A stretch of DNA of 64,000 nucleotides, from contig NZ_BAAAWU010000001.1 of assembly GCF_039535235.1 (NCBI RefSeq), forward strand, positions 1,922,001-1,986,000, in the 5' to 3' direction. This stretch comes from Streptomyces roseoviridis. Lineage in GTDB: Bacteria > Actinomycetota > Actinomycetes > Streptomycetales > Streptomycetaceae. A model generated the notes under the pieces. That model saw nothing but the letters and a program-made list of their open reading frames with translations, did no database searches and had not been told where the DNA came from. A program made the position numbers and the translations under genes. Positions 33,261 through 43,820 of this stretch are shown here, piece after piece. Position 1 is the first letter of the stretch. Each line of letters opens with the position of its first letter.

Positions 33261-33839
33261 GTGACGACAGTGGGCAGGCGCGCGCTCCTCGCGGCGGGCG
33301 CGGCGACGACCCTCGCGGGCTGTACGTCCGGCCGCAACGACGGCCCGAGGAAGCCGGACGCGGCCGAACGGGCGGCGGCCGCGGAGGCGGCCCTGCGCGC
33401 CCGCTCGGCGCACACCAGCCGGGACCTGCTGCTCCGGTACGACGCCGTCCTCTCCGGGCATCCGGTGCTCGCCGCCCGGCTGGCGCCGCTGCGGGCCTCG
33501 GTGGCGGCCCACGTGAAGGCCCTGGGCGAGGACGGCACGGGCCCGGCCCCGGGCTCCTCCGCGTCCGCCGCCCCCGCCGCCCCGGACTCCGCCGCCCCCT
33601 CCGGCTCTCCGTCGCCGTCCCGGTCGCTCGCCTTCGTCCGCGTACCGGCCGACCCGGAGGCGGCGCTGAAGACGCTCGCCACCGCCGAACGGGCGGCCGC
33701 CGACGCCCACACGGCCGCGCTCCTGACCGCGCCGCCCGAGTACGCCCGGCTGCTCGCCTCCGTCGCGGCCTCCGGGGCGGCCCACGCCTTCCTGCTGACC
33801 GCTGCGACGACCGCTCCGACCGAAGGGGGCCGGGGATGA
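33261..33839 (+). CDS. Putative lipoprotein of unknown function
   Basis: This 192-residue protein opens with GRRALLAAGAATTLAGCTSG, a twin-Arg-like signal with a lipobox (LAGC, Cys about residue 20). It should therefore be lipid-anchored outside the membrane. The rest is Ala-rich and helical with an internal Ser/Pro/Ala linker (about 100-125). I recognise no enzyme motif. The GTG has GAGGGAG upstream. The stop overlaps the DUF4439 gene, so the two are translated together and may act together. Confidence 0.75.
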   Translation: MTTVGRRALLAAGAATTLAGCTSGRNDGPRKPDAAERAAAAEAALRARSAHTSRDLLLRYDAVLSGHPVLAARLAPLRASVAAHVKALGEDGTGPAPGSSASAAPAAPDSAAPSGSPSPSRSLAFVRVPADPEAALKTLATAERAAADAHTAALLTAPPEYARLLASVAASGAAHAFLLTAATTAPTEGGRG

Positions 33840-34252
33840 CGGCGCTCGACGCGGCCCAGGCCGCACTCGCCGCCGAACACGCCGCCGTGTACGGCTACGG
33901 GGTCGTCGGCGCCCGCGTCGGCGAGGAACGGCGCCCGGAGGCCACCGCCGCCTACGAGGCCCACCGCGCTCGGCGCGACGCGCTGCGCCGCACGGTACGG
34001 GACCTGGGCGGCGAGCCGGTCGCCGCGGCCGCCGGTTACGCGCTGCCGTTCCCGGTGCCGGACGGCGCCGCCGCCGTCCGCCTCGCGGCCGTCCTGGAGG
34101 ACCGGGTCGCGGGCGTCTACTCGGACCTGGTGCGCTCCGCCGACGGGGCGCTGCGCCGGGACGCGGCGTCCGCGCTGCGCGAGGCGGCGGTGCGGGCGGT
34201 CCGCTGGCGCGGCACCGACGTAACCTTTCCTGGGCTCGCCGAACGGGCCTGA
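33836..34252 (+). CDS. DUF4439 ferritin-like protein
   Basis: This 138-residue all-helical protein starts with a LDAAQAALAAEHAAVYGYGVVGA stretch, cut by family convention to the Glu-His-Tyr core EHAAVYGYG, and carries RRDALRRTV further on. This is the ferritin-like DUF4439 pattern. Metal ligands of true ferritins are not evident beyond Glu14 and His15, so iron storage should not be assumed. It has an ATGA overlap with the lipoprotein gene. Confidence 0.75.
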   Translation: MTALDAAQAALAAEHAAVYGYGVVGARVGEERRPEATAAYEAHRARRDALRRTVRDLGGEPVAAAAGYALPFPVPDGAAAVRLAAVLEDRVAGVYSDLVRSADGALRRDAASALREAAVRAVRWRGTDVTFPGLAERA

Positions 34253-34277
34253 GCCGAGCCGAAGGAACAACGCACGC

Positions 34278-35162
34278 ATGGGTTTCGAACCGCCGCAGCG
34301 ACTGGTGCGGGCTCTCCGCGAGACGTACGGGGACGCTGCCGCGGCCGGATGGCTCGACGAGCTCCCGGAGCTCACCCGGGACACCCTGGAACACACCGGG
34401 CTCGCCGCCGAACGGGTGATCGCCCCCGGCGGGCGCAGCAGCCTCGTCGTCCTCGTCCCCGGCGCCGTCGTGAAGATCGCGCCCGGATTCACCCGTCCGG
34501 ACCTGGAGCGGGACGCGCTCGCCCACTGGAACGGCTGGGGCGCGGTCCGGCTCCTCGACCAGGCACGGGAGGGCGCGCTGCTCCTGGAGCGGCTGCACCC
34601 CGACGTCTCACTGCGCTCGCTGCCGGAGGCCAAGGCCCTCCTGGAGGCCGCGGGGACGGTCCGGAAGCTGTGGGTGGAGCCGCCCGCGGGCCACGGCTTC
34701 GAGTCGGTCGCCGAGCGGACGGCCCGCCAGGCCGCGGCCATGGACGCCCACCGGGCCGACGCCGAGGCGGGCGAGCTGGTGGCGGCCGCGCTCGCCGCCC
34801 GCGCGGAGCTGGTCGCCGGGCCGGCGGAGACGCTGCTGCTGCACGGCTGCTTCCGGCAGGGCAAGGTGCTGGCCGGCGACCGGGCGCCGTGGCTCGCGGT
34901 CGGCCCCGATCCCCTGGTCGGCGAGCGCGCCTACGACCTGGCGCGGCTGGTACGGGACCGGGTGGAGGACCTGGTGGCCGGCTCGGCCGGCGCGTCGACG
35001 GCCCGGCGCCGGGTGAACAAGCTGGCGGACTCCCTGGAGCTGGACCGGGAGCGGCTGCGCGGCTGGACCCTGTTCCGCGCCGTCGAGTCCGCGACCCGCG
35101 CGCTCACGGCGGGCCGGCGGACGGACGCGGAGCTGCTGTTCGAGTTCGCGGGCTGGCTCTAG
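34278..35162 (+). CDS. Aminoglycoside-phosphotransferase-like protein with degenerate active site
   Basis: This 294-residue protein resembles the streptomycin/hydroxyurea kinase branch of APH enzymes. It has an N-lobe VVKIAPG (Lys66), then EGALLLERL, and a C-lobe LLHGCFRQGKVLAG followed by WLAVGPDPLVGERAYD. In active members these read HGDLHxxN and a later I/V-D-P. Here the catalytic Asp is Cys191, the Asn is Lys196 and the metal-binding Asp is Gly209. Kinase activity is therefore unlikely and a pseudokinase or binding role is inferred. It sits between the DUF4439 gene and the slipin gene on the same strand. Confidence 0.78.
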   Translation: MGFEPPQRLVRALRETYGDAAAAGWLDELPELTRDTLEHTGLAAERVIAPGGRSSLVVLVPGAVVKIAPGFTRPDLERDALAHWNGWGAVRLLDQAREGALLLERLHPDVSLRSLPEAKALLEAAGTVRKLWVEPPAGHGFESVAERTARQAAAMDAHRADAEAGELVAAALAARAELVAGPAETLLLHGCFRQGKVLAGDRAPWLAVGPDPLVGERAYDLARLVRDRVEDLVAGSAGASTARRRVNKLADSLELDRERLRGWTLFRAVESATRALTAGRRTDAELLFEFAGWL

Positions 35163-35201
35163 GGGCATACGCTGGCTCTAACCCTTCCTGAGGGGGCCGT
35201 G

Positions 35202-36116
35202 ATGATCGAAGAGCTGTTGATGGCGGCCGCGGGAGCCGGGGCGGCGACCGTGGCGTACGTGGGCGCCGCGGCGCGCGTGGTGAAGCAGTACGAACGGGGC
35301 GTGGTGTTCCGCTTCGGGCGGCTGCGCGGTGAGGTCCGCAAGCCCGGCTTCACCATGATCGTTCCCGGCGTGGACCGGCTGCACAAGGTGAACATGCAGA
35401 TCGTCACGATGCCCGTGCCCGCGCAGGAGGGCATCACCCGGGACAACGTGACGGTGCGGGTGGACGCGGTCGTCTACTTCAAGGTGGTCGACGCGGCCGA
35501 GGCGCTGGTGCGGGTGGAGGACTACAAGTTCGCCGTCTCGCAGATGGCGCAGACCTCGCTGCGGTCGATCATCGGCAAGAGCGACCTCGACGACCTGCTG
35601 TCGAACCGGGAGAAGCTCAACCAGGGGCTGGAGCTGATGCTGGACTCGCCGGCGATCGGGTGGGGCGTGCAGATCGACCGGGTCGAGATCAAGGACGTCT
35701 CGCTGCCGGAGACCATGAAGCGGTCGATGGCCCGGCAGGCGGAGGCTGACCGGGAGCGGCGGGCGCGGCTGATCAACGCGGACGCGGAGCTGCAGGCGTC
35801 GAAGAAGCTGGCGGAGGCGGCGCACCAGATGGCGGAGGCGCCGTCCGCGCTGCAGCTGCGGCTGCTGCAGACGGTCATGGCGGTCGCCGCCGAGAAGAAC
35901 TCGACGCTGGTCCTGCCGATTCCGGTGGAGCTGCTGCGGTTCCTGGAGCGGGCGGCACCCGCCGGGCCGGGGCCGGCCCAGCACCACGCGTACCACGAAC
36001 CTACGGTGCCGCCGCGCAGCGACGCGTACACGGCGGGCCGGGCGGCGGCCCAGGACGCGATCGAGGACCTGACGGGCACGTCGGTGGAACCGGCCCCGCA
36101 CGAGGACGGCGGCTGA
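35202..36116 (+). CDS. Slipin / SPFH (band 7) membrane protein
   Basis: This 304-residue stomatin-like protein has a short N-terminal membrane segment (about 5-25). The SPFH core VVKQYERGVVFRFGRLRGEV follows, with DNVTVRVDAVVYFKV and a coiled-coil-like helix around QAEADRERRARLINADAELQ. Slipins form membrane microdomain scaffolds. The C terminus (260-304) is Pro/His/Ala-rich. GAGGGGG precedes both a GTG at 35199 and the ATG at 35202; the ATG has better spacing. The usual NfeD partner gene is not adjacent. Confidence 0.9.
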   Translation: MIEELLMAAAGAGAATVAYVGAAARVVKQYERGVVFRFGRLRGEVRKPGFTMIVPGVDRLHKVNMQIVTMPVPAQEGITRDNVTVRVDAVVYFKVVDAAEALVRVEDYKFAVSQMAQTSLRSIIGKSDLDDLLSNREKLNQGLELMLDSPAIGWGVQIDRVEIKDVSLPETMKRSMARQAEADRERRARLINADAELQASKKLAEAAHQMAEAPSALQLRLLQTVMAVAAEKNSTLVLPIPVELLRFLERAAPAGPGPAQHHAYHEPTVPPRSDAYTAGRAAAQDAIEDLTGTSVEPAPHEDGG

Positions 36117-36632
36117 GGGGTCCCTGGCGGGACGGGGTGCGGGCCTCGGGCTCGTGCCGGGTGCCCGTACAGCTGCGACCTGGGCTCGCGCCCGGCTCCC
36201 GTGCGGGCCGCCGCGCACGTGCGTGACCTCCCCACCCCCGTGCGGGCCGTCGCCCCGCCGGGCGCGCTGCCGCTGCTCCTCCGTGGAGGGCCTGCGACCC
36301 CCTGGAATGGTGCCCTTCACCGACCTCCGTTGTGGGCATGTGTCCCGCTGGGGCCCCAGCGGGACACATGCCCACAACGGGAGTGCTGAGGGTGTGCTCC
36401 GCCCGGTGAACCGGCCGAGGCGTCCCGCAACGAGCACGCCCCGCGCCGGGCGGGCGGCGCCCGGCAGGGCAGGAAGCGCACGGCGACGCCGCACGCGCGC
36501 CGAGCGCGGGTGGGCACCGCGGTCGCCGGCTGGAGGCCGCACCGGCCCGCGGTGGGGCCGCCCGGGGCACCGTCCCCGGTGAGGGGCGGGGCCCACGAGG
36601 CGATGCCCCGCCGCGTACGCGGAGCCGGGCCG
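36117..36632. other. 516-bp intergenic region between convergent slipin and proS genes
   Basis: No convincing gene is present. The coding-like stretches here are mirror images through the central palindrome, and codon use is not coherent on either strand. The region is GC-rich with a perfect 54-bp palindrome in the middle and is bounded by two converging stop codons. It probably serves as a transcription barrier. Confidence 0.7.
36327..36380. repeat. Perfect 54-bp palindrome, possible bidirectional terminator
   Basis: Two exactly complementary 27-base arms (36327-36353 and 36354-36380) meet with no loop. The core is GCTGGGGCCCCAGC and the outer ends read CCGTTGTGGG and CCCACAACGG. As RNA it would fold into the same long hairpin from either strand, which suits the gap between the convergent slipin and proS genes. 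It has no T-runs. Confidence 0.9.
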
Positions 36633-38333
36633 TCAGGCGCTGAGGCGGGCGATGGCCTCGTCGACCGTCAGTTCCTCGCGCTCGCCGGTCCGGCGGTCCT
36701 TCAGCTCGAGGACGCCCTCGGCCGCGCGGCGGCCCGCGACGAGGATCTTGGGGACGCCGATGAGCTCCGAGTCGGTGAACTTGACGCCCGGGGAGACACC
36801 GGCGCGGTCGTCGACGAGGACGCGCAGGCCCGCGGCGGAGAGCCTGTCGGAGACCTCCAGGGCCAGCTCGGTCTGGAGGGCCTTGCCGGCGGCGACGACG
36901 TGGACGTCGGCCGGGGCGACCTCGGCGGGCCAGCACAGGCCCTTGTCGTCGGCGGTCTGCTCGGCGAGCGCGGCGACGGCGCGGGAGACGCCGATGCCGT
37001 ACGAGCCCATGGTGACGCGGACCGGCTTGCCGTTCTGGCCGAGGACGTCGAGCTTGAGCGCGTCGGCGTACTTGCGGCCCAGCTGGAAGATGTGGCCGAT
37101 CTCGATGGCGCGGTCCAGCTTCAGGCCGGTGCCGCACTTCGGGCAGGGGTCGCCCTCCTCGACGACGACGACGTCCACGTACTCCTCGACCTCGAAGTCA
37201 CGTCCGGCGACGACGTTCTTCGTGTGCGTGCCCTCCTTGTTGGCGCCGGTGATCCACGCGGTGCCGGGCGCGACGCGCGGGTCGGCGACGTACTTCACCT
37301 TGTCGAGGCCCTGCGGGCCGACGTAGCCGCGGACGAGGTCACGGCGCTCGGCGAAGTCGGCCTCGGTGACCATCTCGACGGCCGCGGGGGCGAAGTGCGC
37401 CTCGACCTTGCCCAGGTCGACCTCGCGGTCGCCGGGCACGCCCACGGCGACGATCTCGCCGTCGACCTTCACCAGGAGGTTCTTGAGCGTCGCGGAGGCC
37501 GGCACGCCGAGCGAGGCGGCCAGGGTCTCGATGGTGGGGGTGTCGGGGGTGGGGATGTCCTCGGCGGCGGGCACACCGGCGGCGTCCACCGGCTTCAGCT
37601 CGTAGGAGACCGCCTCCGTGTTGGCGGCGAAGTCGCAGTTCGGGCAGTCGGCGAAGGTGTCCTCGCCGGCCTCGGCCGGGGCGAGGAACTCCTCGGACTT
37701 GGAGCCGCCCATCGCGCCCGCCGTGGCGGCGCAGATGCGGTAGTCCAGGCCGAGGCGCTCGAAGACGCGCTGGTAGGCCCGGCGGTGCAGCTCGTAGGAG
37801 TGGGCGAGGCCCTCGTCCTCCAGGTCGAAGGAGTACGAGTCCTTCATGAGGAACTCGCGGCCGCGCAGGATGCCGGCGCGGGGGCGGGCCTCGTCGCGGA
37901 ACTTCGTCTGGATCTGGTAGAGGATCACCGGCAGGTCCTTGTAGGACGAGCACTGGTCCTTCACCAGCAGGGTGAAGATCTCCTCGTGCGTGGGGCCGAG
38001 GAGGTAGTCGCCGCCCTTGCGGTCCTGGAGGCGGAACAGCTCGGCGCCGTACTCGTCCCAGCGGCCGGTCGCCTCGTAGGGCTCGCGGGGCAGCAGCGCC
38101 GGGAGGGTCACCTCCTGGGCGCCGATGGCGTCCATCTCCTCACGGACGATCCGCTCGACGTTGGCGAGGACCTTCTTGCCGAGGGGCAGCCAGCTCCAGA
38201 TGCCGGCGGCGGTGCGGCGGACGTAGCCGGCGCGGACGAGGAGCTTGTGGCTGAGGACCTCGGCGTCCGCCGGGTCGTCGCGCAGCGTCTTCGCCATCAA
38301 CTGGGACATGCGCTGGACCGGTGCGTTGGCCAT
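36633..38333 (-). CDS. proS: Prolyl-tRNA synthetase
   Basis: This 566-residue class II synthetase is of the bacterial type with the editing insertion domain. Motif 2 region [38 protein letters not shown] and motif 3 [17 protein letters not shown] are present. A CPNCDF sequence lies in the insert. The C-terminal anticodon domain ends [10 protein letters not shown]. The ATG at 38333 has AGGAG upstream and gives the expected N terminus [12 protein letters not shown]. It appears monocistronic, converging on the slipin gene. Confidence 0.95.
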   Translation of the reverse strand: MANAPVQRMSQLMAKTLRDDPADAEVLSHKLLVRAGYVRRTAAGIWSWLPLGKKVLANVERIVREEMDAIGAQEVTLPALLPREPYEATGRWDEYGAELFRLQDRKGGDYLLGPTHEEIFTLLVKDQCSSYKDLPVILYQIQTKFRDEARPRAGILRGREFLMKDSYSFDLEDEGLAHSYELHRRAYQRVFERLGLDYRICAATAGAMGGSKSEEFLAPAEAGEDTFADCPNCDFAANTEAVSYELKPVDAAGVPAAEDIPTPDTPTIETLAASLGVPASATLKNLLVKVDGEIVAVGVPGDREVDLGKVEAHFAPAAVEMVTEADFAERRDLVRGYVGPQGLDKVKYVADPRVAPGTAWITGANKEGTHTKNVVAGRDFEVEEYVDVVVVEEGDPCPKCGTGLKLDRAIEIGHIFQLGRKYADALKLDVLGQNGKPVRVTMGSYGIGVSRAVAALAEQTADDKGLCWPAEVAPADVHVVAAGKALQTELALEVSDRLSAAGLRVLVDDRAGVSPGVKFTDSELIGVPKILVAGRRAAEGVLELKDRRTGEREELTVDEAIARLSA

Positions 38334-38404
38334 GGTTCTCGTACTCCTGCCGGGACAAAGGGTGATGGCTAGGAGGTTAGCCGGGCGGCCCCGGGACGGT
38401 GAAA

Positions 38405-38974
38405 TCAGTTCCGGGTGCCGGGCGCGCGCCGCAGCGGCAGCGGCGCGCCCATCACCGCGTAGGGGCGGGGCGCGCTGGGGAAGTGGACGCGGCGGGCGAG
38501 GTCGGTGTAGCCGAGCGAGCGGTACAGGCCGCGGGCGGGGCTCTCGGTGTCGATGGCGGAGAGGATCGACTTCGGGAGGTCGGAGCCGTCGGTGATGGTG
38601 GTGATCAGCGCGCGGCCCACTCCCCTGCCCTGGAAGTCGGGGTGGACGTGCAGCTCGGTGATGACGAAGGCGTCGTGGAGCCAGGCGGCGTGGCCCTCGG
38701 AGCGGAGGTACGGCTCGACGACGGTGGACCACCAGTGGGTGCGGTCGTTGGGCATCCCGTAGACGAAGCCGACGAGCCGGTCGTCGGGGGTCGTCGCGGC
38801 GAAGGCGCGGGCGCCGAGGCTGAGGAGGTGGCGCAGGACGATGTGGCGGCGTACGGCGACCTCGGTCTCGTCGAGTCCGAAGGCGACGGCCTGTACGGCC
38901 AGGGCCTCGTCGACCCGTGCGGCGAGATCGACCGGCGCGATCGCGACCTCGGTGTCATCCATGCGCTCATCCAT
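38405..38974 (-). CDS. GNAT family N-acetyltransferase
   Basis: This 189-residue single-domain GNAT protein has strand 4 and the acetyl-CoA loop at [20 protein letters not shown]. It ends in a typical [14 protein letters not shown]-terminal pattern. The acceptor is unknown. Three in-frame starts lie close together. The ATG at 38974 is preferred, with AGGG upstream. It lies just after another GNAT-type gene on the same strand (21-bp gap). Confidence 0.85.
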   Translation of the reverse strand: MDERMDDTEVAIAPVDLAARVDEALAVQAVAFGLDETEVAVRRHIVLRHLLSLGARAFAATTPDDRLVGFVYGMPNDRTHWWSTVVEPYLRSEGHAAWLHDAFVITELHVHPDFQGRGVGRALITTITDGSDLPKSILSAIDTESPARGLYRSLGYTDLARRVHFPSAPRPYAVMGAPLPLRRAPGTRN

Positions 38975-38995
38975 GCGCCGCACCCTACAAGCCGG

Positions 38996-39841
38996 TCAGA
39001 ACAGCACGCTCATGAAGGCGCCGACCTCCTGGAAGCCGACCTTGCGGTAGGCGGCGCGGGCGGGGGTGTTGTAGTCGTTGACGTAGAGGCTGACGACCGG
39101 GGCGACGTCGGTGAGCGCGTACTGCAGGACGGCGGCCATGCCGGTCTCGGACAGGCCCTTGCCGCGGTGTTCGGGGGCGACCCAGACGCCCTGGATCTGG
39201 CAGGCGTGGCGGGTGGCGGCGCCGATCTCGGCCTTGAAGACGACCTTGCCGTCCTCGATGCGGGCGAAGGAGCGGCCGGCGCCGACGAGCTCGGCGACGC
39301 GGGCCTGGTAGAGCAGTCCGCCGTCGCCGGCCATCGGGGAGACGCCGACCTCCTCGGTGAACATGGCCACGCAGGCGGGCATGATCACGTCCATCTCGTC
39401 CTTGCGGACGCGGCGGACCAGCGGGTCGGGCGGGACGGTGGCGGACGGTTCCTCGGCGATCATCAGGGGCTGGTGGGCGCGGACGTCGCGGGCGGGGCCC
39501 CAGCTGGGTTCGAGGAGGCTCCAGAGCCGGGCGGTGGGTTCGGCGGGGCCGACGATGGAGGAGCAGCGGCGGCCGACGCGGCGGGCCCGGTCGGCGAAGG
39601 CGCGGACGGCCTCGGGGGTGGCGCAGATGGGGACGAGGTTGGCGCCGGAGTAGCAGAGCGAGCGCAGGTGCCCGTCGGCGTACCAGCCCCACATCTCGCC
39701 GCCGAGGCGCCAGGGGTCGAGGCCGGCGATCTGGACGCGGGCGGCGACGAAGGCGTTCTCGACGGGGGCGCTGTCCAGGACGGCGAGCGCGGCGCCGAGG
39801 TCGGCGGGTTCGAGGACCCGCGTCGATGATTGCGTCAACAC
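38996..39841 (-). CDS. GNAT acetyltransferase with DUF4081 N-terminal domain
   Basis: This 281-residue protein has an N-terminal DUF4081-like domain (about 1-140, NAFVAARVQIAGLDPWRLGG). The C-terminal GNAT domain has the acetyl-CoA loop VWVAPEHRGKGLSETGMAAV and the closing YNTPARAAYRKVGFQEVG. The substrate is unknown. The GTG at 39841 (VLTQSSTRVLEP) is preferred. Another GTG lies four codons upstream. It precedes the second GNAT gene and follows ispG with a terminator between. Confidence 0.85.
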   Translation of the reverse strand: MLTQSSTRVLEPADLGAALAVLDSAPVENAFVAARVQIAGLDPWRLGGEMWGWYADGHLRSLCYSGANLVPICATPEAVRAFADRARRVGRRCSSIVGPAEPTARLWSLLEPSWGPARDVRAHQPLMIAEEPSATVPPDPLVRRVRKDEMDVIMPACVAMFTEEVGVSPMAGDGGLLYQARVAELVGAGRSFARIEDGKVVFKAEIGAATRHACQIQGVWVAPEHRGKGLSETGMAAVLQYALTDVAPVVSLYVNDYNTPARAAYRKVGFQEVGAFMSVLF

Positions 39842-39915
39842 GTGGGGCCTCACCGTACGGTTCTGCTGGTCCTGGCACTTTACCGCCCCTTCCCGCCCTC
39901 GGGGAGGTACGAAAG

Positions 39916-39942
39916 AAGCCCCTCCCGTGGCGGGAGGGGCTT
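39916..39942 (-). terminator. Terminator after ispG
   Basis: A 12-base perfect stem (39942-39931 with 39927-39916) with a three-base loop is followed by CTTTC on the minus strand, 31 bp after the ispG stop. Confidence 0.8.
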
Positions 39943-39973
39943 GTTTCCGTGCTGCGGGGTCCGGCAGGAGGCG

Positions 39974-41131
<1,158 letters not shown>

Positions 41132-41234
41132 CAGCTGTACAACCCCAAGGTGTGGTTCATCGGGCTCAGGTCTTCGAGATTACCGCCCCGGGGGCGGGCG
41201 GCCGGACACAGCACGGGTCCGGCCGCTTGGCGCG

Positions 41235-42539
41235 TCACGTGAGCTTCACCGGATTGACGATGTCCGCGACGAGGACGAGCAGGGTGAAGCAGACGAAGAC
41301 GCCCGCCACGACGTAGGCGGCCGGCATCAGCTTGGCCACGTCGAAGGGGCCCGGGTCGGGCCGGCGGAAGATCCGGGCGGTGTTGCGGCGGATCGACTCC
41401 CACAGGGCGCCGGCGATGTGGCCGCCGTCGAGCGGGAGCAGCGGGAGCATGTTGAACAGGAACAGCGACACGTTGAACATGACCAGCAGGTTCATGAACC
41501 AGACGAGGATGGTCTGGGGCGGCGCGTCGAGGTTCATCAGCTCGCCGCTGAGGCGGGCGGCGCCGACGACGCCGACCGGGGAGTCCTGCTTGCGTTCGCC
41601 GTCGCCGAAGGCGGCGTCCCACAGGGCGGGGATCTTGCTCGGCAGGGCGATGACGGACTCGACGCCGGCCTGGAGCTGTTCGGTCATCCGGTCGGTGGCC
41701 TGGCCGAAGGTCAGGGGCAGCACCTCGGTCTTCGAGGCGAAGCCGAGGTAGCCGGCGGGGACGGTCTGCAGCGGCTGGACGACCCGGCCGTCGGCGTCCT
41801 TCTTGTAGACGTCGTTCTTGATCAGGGTCGGGTGGAGGTCGATCCGCTGCCCGCCGCGCTCGACGGTGACGGTGGCGGGGCCGATGGTGTCGCGGATGTG
41901 GTCGGAGAGGGTGTTCCAGTCCGCGACGGGGGTGCCGTTGAAGGCGACGATCCGGTCGCCTTCCTCGAGGCCGGCGGCGTACGCGGGCGAGACCGGGTCT
42001 CCGGCCTGGCACCGGTCCCGCTCGGTGGACTGGGCGATGACGCACTTCTGGACGCCGGCGACCTTGGTGGTCTGGGTCTCGAACCCGATCGCCATGGCGC
42101 TGCCGAAGAACAGCAGGACGGCGAGCACCAGGTTCATGAAGGGCCCGGCGAACATGACGATGATCCGCTTCCACGGCTTGCGCGTGTAGAAGAGCCGGGA
42201 CTCGTCGCCGGGCTGGAGCTCCTCGAAGGACGCCTCGCGGGCGTCCTCGATCATGGAGCGCCAGGGGGAGGTGGAGCGGGCCTCGATCCGGCCGTCCTTG
42301 CCGGGCGGGAACATGCCGATCATCCGGATGTAGCCGCCGGCCGGGATGGCCTTGATGCCGTACTCCGTCTCGCCCTTCTTCTTCGACCACAGGGTCGGGC
42401 CGAAGCCGACCATGTACTGCGGCACCCGGATGCCGAAGAGCTTGGCCGTGGAGAGGTGCCCCAGCTCGTGCCAGGCGATCGAGACGAGGAGTCCCACCGC
42501 GAACAGCACGATGCCGAGGAGGGTCAGGAGTGTGGTCAT
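41235..42539 (-). CDS. Site-2 membrane metalloprotease (RseP/Rip1-like, M50)
   Basis: This 434-residue intramembrane protease has the zinc motif HELGH (His24-Glu25, His28) in the first membrane helix, a central PDZ domain (around [19 protein letters not shown]) and the C-terminal [12 protein letters not shown] motif carrying the third ligand. Known relatives release anti-sigma factors or other membrane proteins. No target is encoded beside it. The ATG overlaps the dxr stop in ATGA, so it is translationally coupled to dxr, a conserved pairing. The start at 42539 gives the normal N terminus. Confidence 0.92.
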   Translation of the reverse strand: MTTLLTLLGIVLFAVGLLVSIAWHELGHLSTAKLFGIRVPQYMVGFGPTLWSKKKGETEYGIKAIPAGGYIRMIGMFPPGKDGRIEARSTSPWRSMIEDAREASFEELQPGDESRLFYTRKPWKRIIVMFAGPFMNLVLAVLLFFGSAMAIGFETQTTKVAGVQKCVIAQSTERDRCQAGDPVSPAYAAGLEEGDRIVAFNGTPVADWNTLSDHIRDTIGPATVTVERGGQRIDLHPTLIKNDVYKKDADGRVVQPLQTVPAGYLGFASKTEVLPLTFGQATDRMTEQLQAGVESVIALPSKIPALWDAAFGDGERKQDSPVGVVGAARLSGELMNLDAPPQTILVWFMNLLVMFNVSLFLFNMLPLLPLDGGHIAGALWESIRRNTARIFRRPDPGPFDVAKLMPAAYVVAGVFVCFTLLVLVADIVNPVKLT

Positions 42540-43786
42540 GCGCGCGCCTCCGCGATTGCCTTCGCCGCGAGTTCCCGGGCCCGGGCCCGGGCCCAGGTCT
42601 CCGCTTCCAGGACGTCGGACACCGTGAGGGAGGTTCCCGTGGGGCTCCCGTCGTGCTCGGTGACGACTGCGGTGACCGTATCCATGATTCCGTTGAACGG
42701 CAGCCTTCCGGCGAGGAAGGCGTCCACGCACTCCTCGTTGGCGGCGTTGAAGACGGCGGGGGCGGTGCCGCCGAGGGTGCCGACGTGCCGGGCCAGGTTG
42801 ACCGACGGGAAGGCCTCGTCGTCGAGCGGGAAGAACTCCCAGGTGGAGGCGGTGCTCCAGTCGAAGGCGGGGGCCGCGTCCGGGACGCGCTCGGGCCAGC
42901 CGATGCCGATGGCGATGGGGCCGCGCATGTCGGGCGGGGTGGCCTGGGCCAGGGTGGAGCCGTCGGTGAACTCCACCATGGAGTGGACGTACGACTGGGG
43001 GTGGACGACGACCTCGATCCGGTCGAACGGGATGTCGTAGAGCAGGTGGGCCTCGATGACCTCCAGGCCCTTGTTGACGAGGGTGGCGCTGTTCACCGTG
43101 ATGACGGGGCCCATGGCCCAGGTGGGGTGGGCGAGCGCGTCCTCGCGGGTGACGCCCTCCAGCTCGGCCCGGGTCCGGCCGCGGAAGGGACCGCCGGAGG
43201 CGGTGACCACCAGCTTGCGGACGTCGGCGCGGGTGCCGGCGGCGAGCGCCTGGAAGAGGGCCGCGTGCTCGGAGTCGACCGGGATGATCTGGCCGGGCTT
43301 GGCGAGCGCCTTCACCAGCGGGCCGCCGACGATGAGCGACTCCTTGTTGGCGAGCGCGAGCGTCCGGCCGGCCTCCAGGGCGGCGAGGGTGGGCGCCAGG
43401 CCGATGGAGCCGGTGATGCCGTTGAGGACGGTGTGGCACGGCGAGGCGGCGAGCTCGGTGGCCGCGTCGGGGCCCGCGAGGAGCTCGGGGAGCGGCTCGG
43501 AGCCGTACAGCGCCTTCAGCGCCTCGCGCAGCTCCGGCAGTGCCTCCTCGCGGGCGACGGCGACCGCTTCGACCCTCAGCCGGTGCGCCTGCTCGGCGAG
43601 CAGCCCGACGCGGCCGCCGGAGGCGGCGAGGGCGGTGACCCGGAACCGGTCGGGGTTGCGCAGGACCAGGTCGATGGCCTGGGTGCCGATGGACCCGGTG
43701 GAGCCGAGGACGACGACGTCCCGGCGGCCTTCGGAGACGTCGAAGGCGATGTGCGGGTCGGCGAGAGGAGAGGGGCGGTCGCTCAT
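42536..43786 (-). CDS. dxr: 1-deoxy-D-xylulose-5-phosphate reductoisomerase
   Basis: This 416-residue NADPH enzyme makes MEP, the committed step of the MEP pathway. The dinucleotide loop [12 protein letters not shown], the metal/substrate motifs [11 protein letters not shown] and TASGGPFRG, and the family sequence [12 protein letters not shown] are present. An ATG at 43795 is also in frame. I prefer 43786 because it starts with the usual MSD. Neither has a strong ribosome binding site. Confidence 0.93.
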   Translation of the reverse strand: MSDRPSPLADPHIAFDVSEGRRDVVVLGSTGSIGTQAIDLVLRNPDRFRVTALAASGGRVGLLAEQAHRLRVEAVAVAREEALPELREALKALYGSEPLPELLAGPDAATELAASPCHTVLNGITGSIGLAPTLAALEAGRTLALANKESLIVGGPLVKALAKPGQIIPVDSEHAALFQALAAGTRADVRKLVVTASGGPFRGRTRAELEGVTREDALAHPTWAMGPVITVNSATLVNKGLEVIEAHLLYDIPFDRIEVVVHPQSYVHSMVEFTDGSTLAQATPPDMRGPIAIGIGWPERVPDAAPAFDWSTASTWEFFPLDDEAFPSVNLARHVGTLGGTAPAVFNAANEECVDAFLAGRLPFNGIMDTVTAVVTEHDGSPTGTSLTVSDVLEAETWARARARELAAKAIAEARA

Positions 43787-43820
43787 GCCCCCCATTCTTG
43801 CCGCAAACGCCGTGCGCTCT

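Noticed and set aside
36201..36582. Small frames through the intergenic palindrome on both strands
   Set aside because: The apparent conserved peptides are the same palindrome read in different frames, so the similarity between strands is a symmetry effect and not coding.
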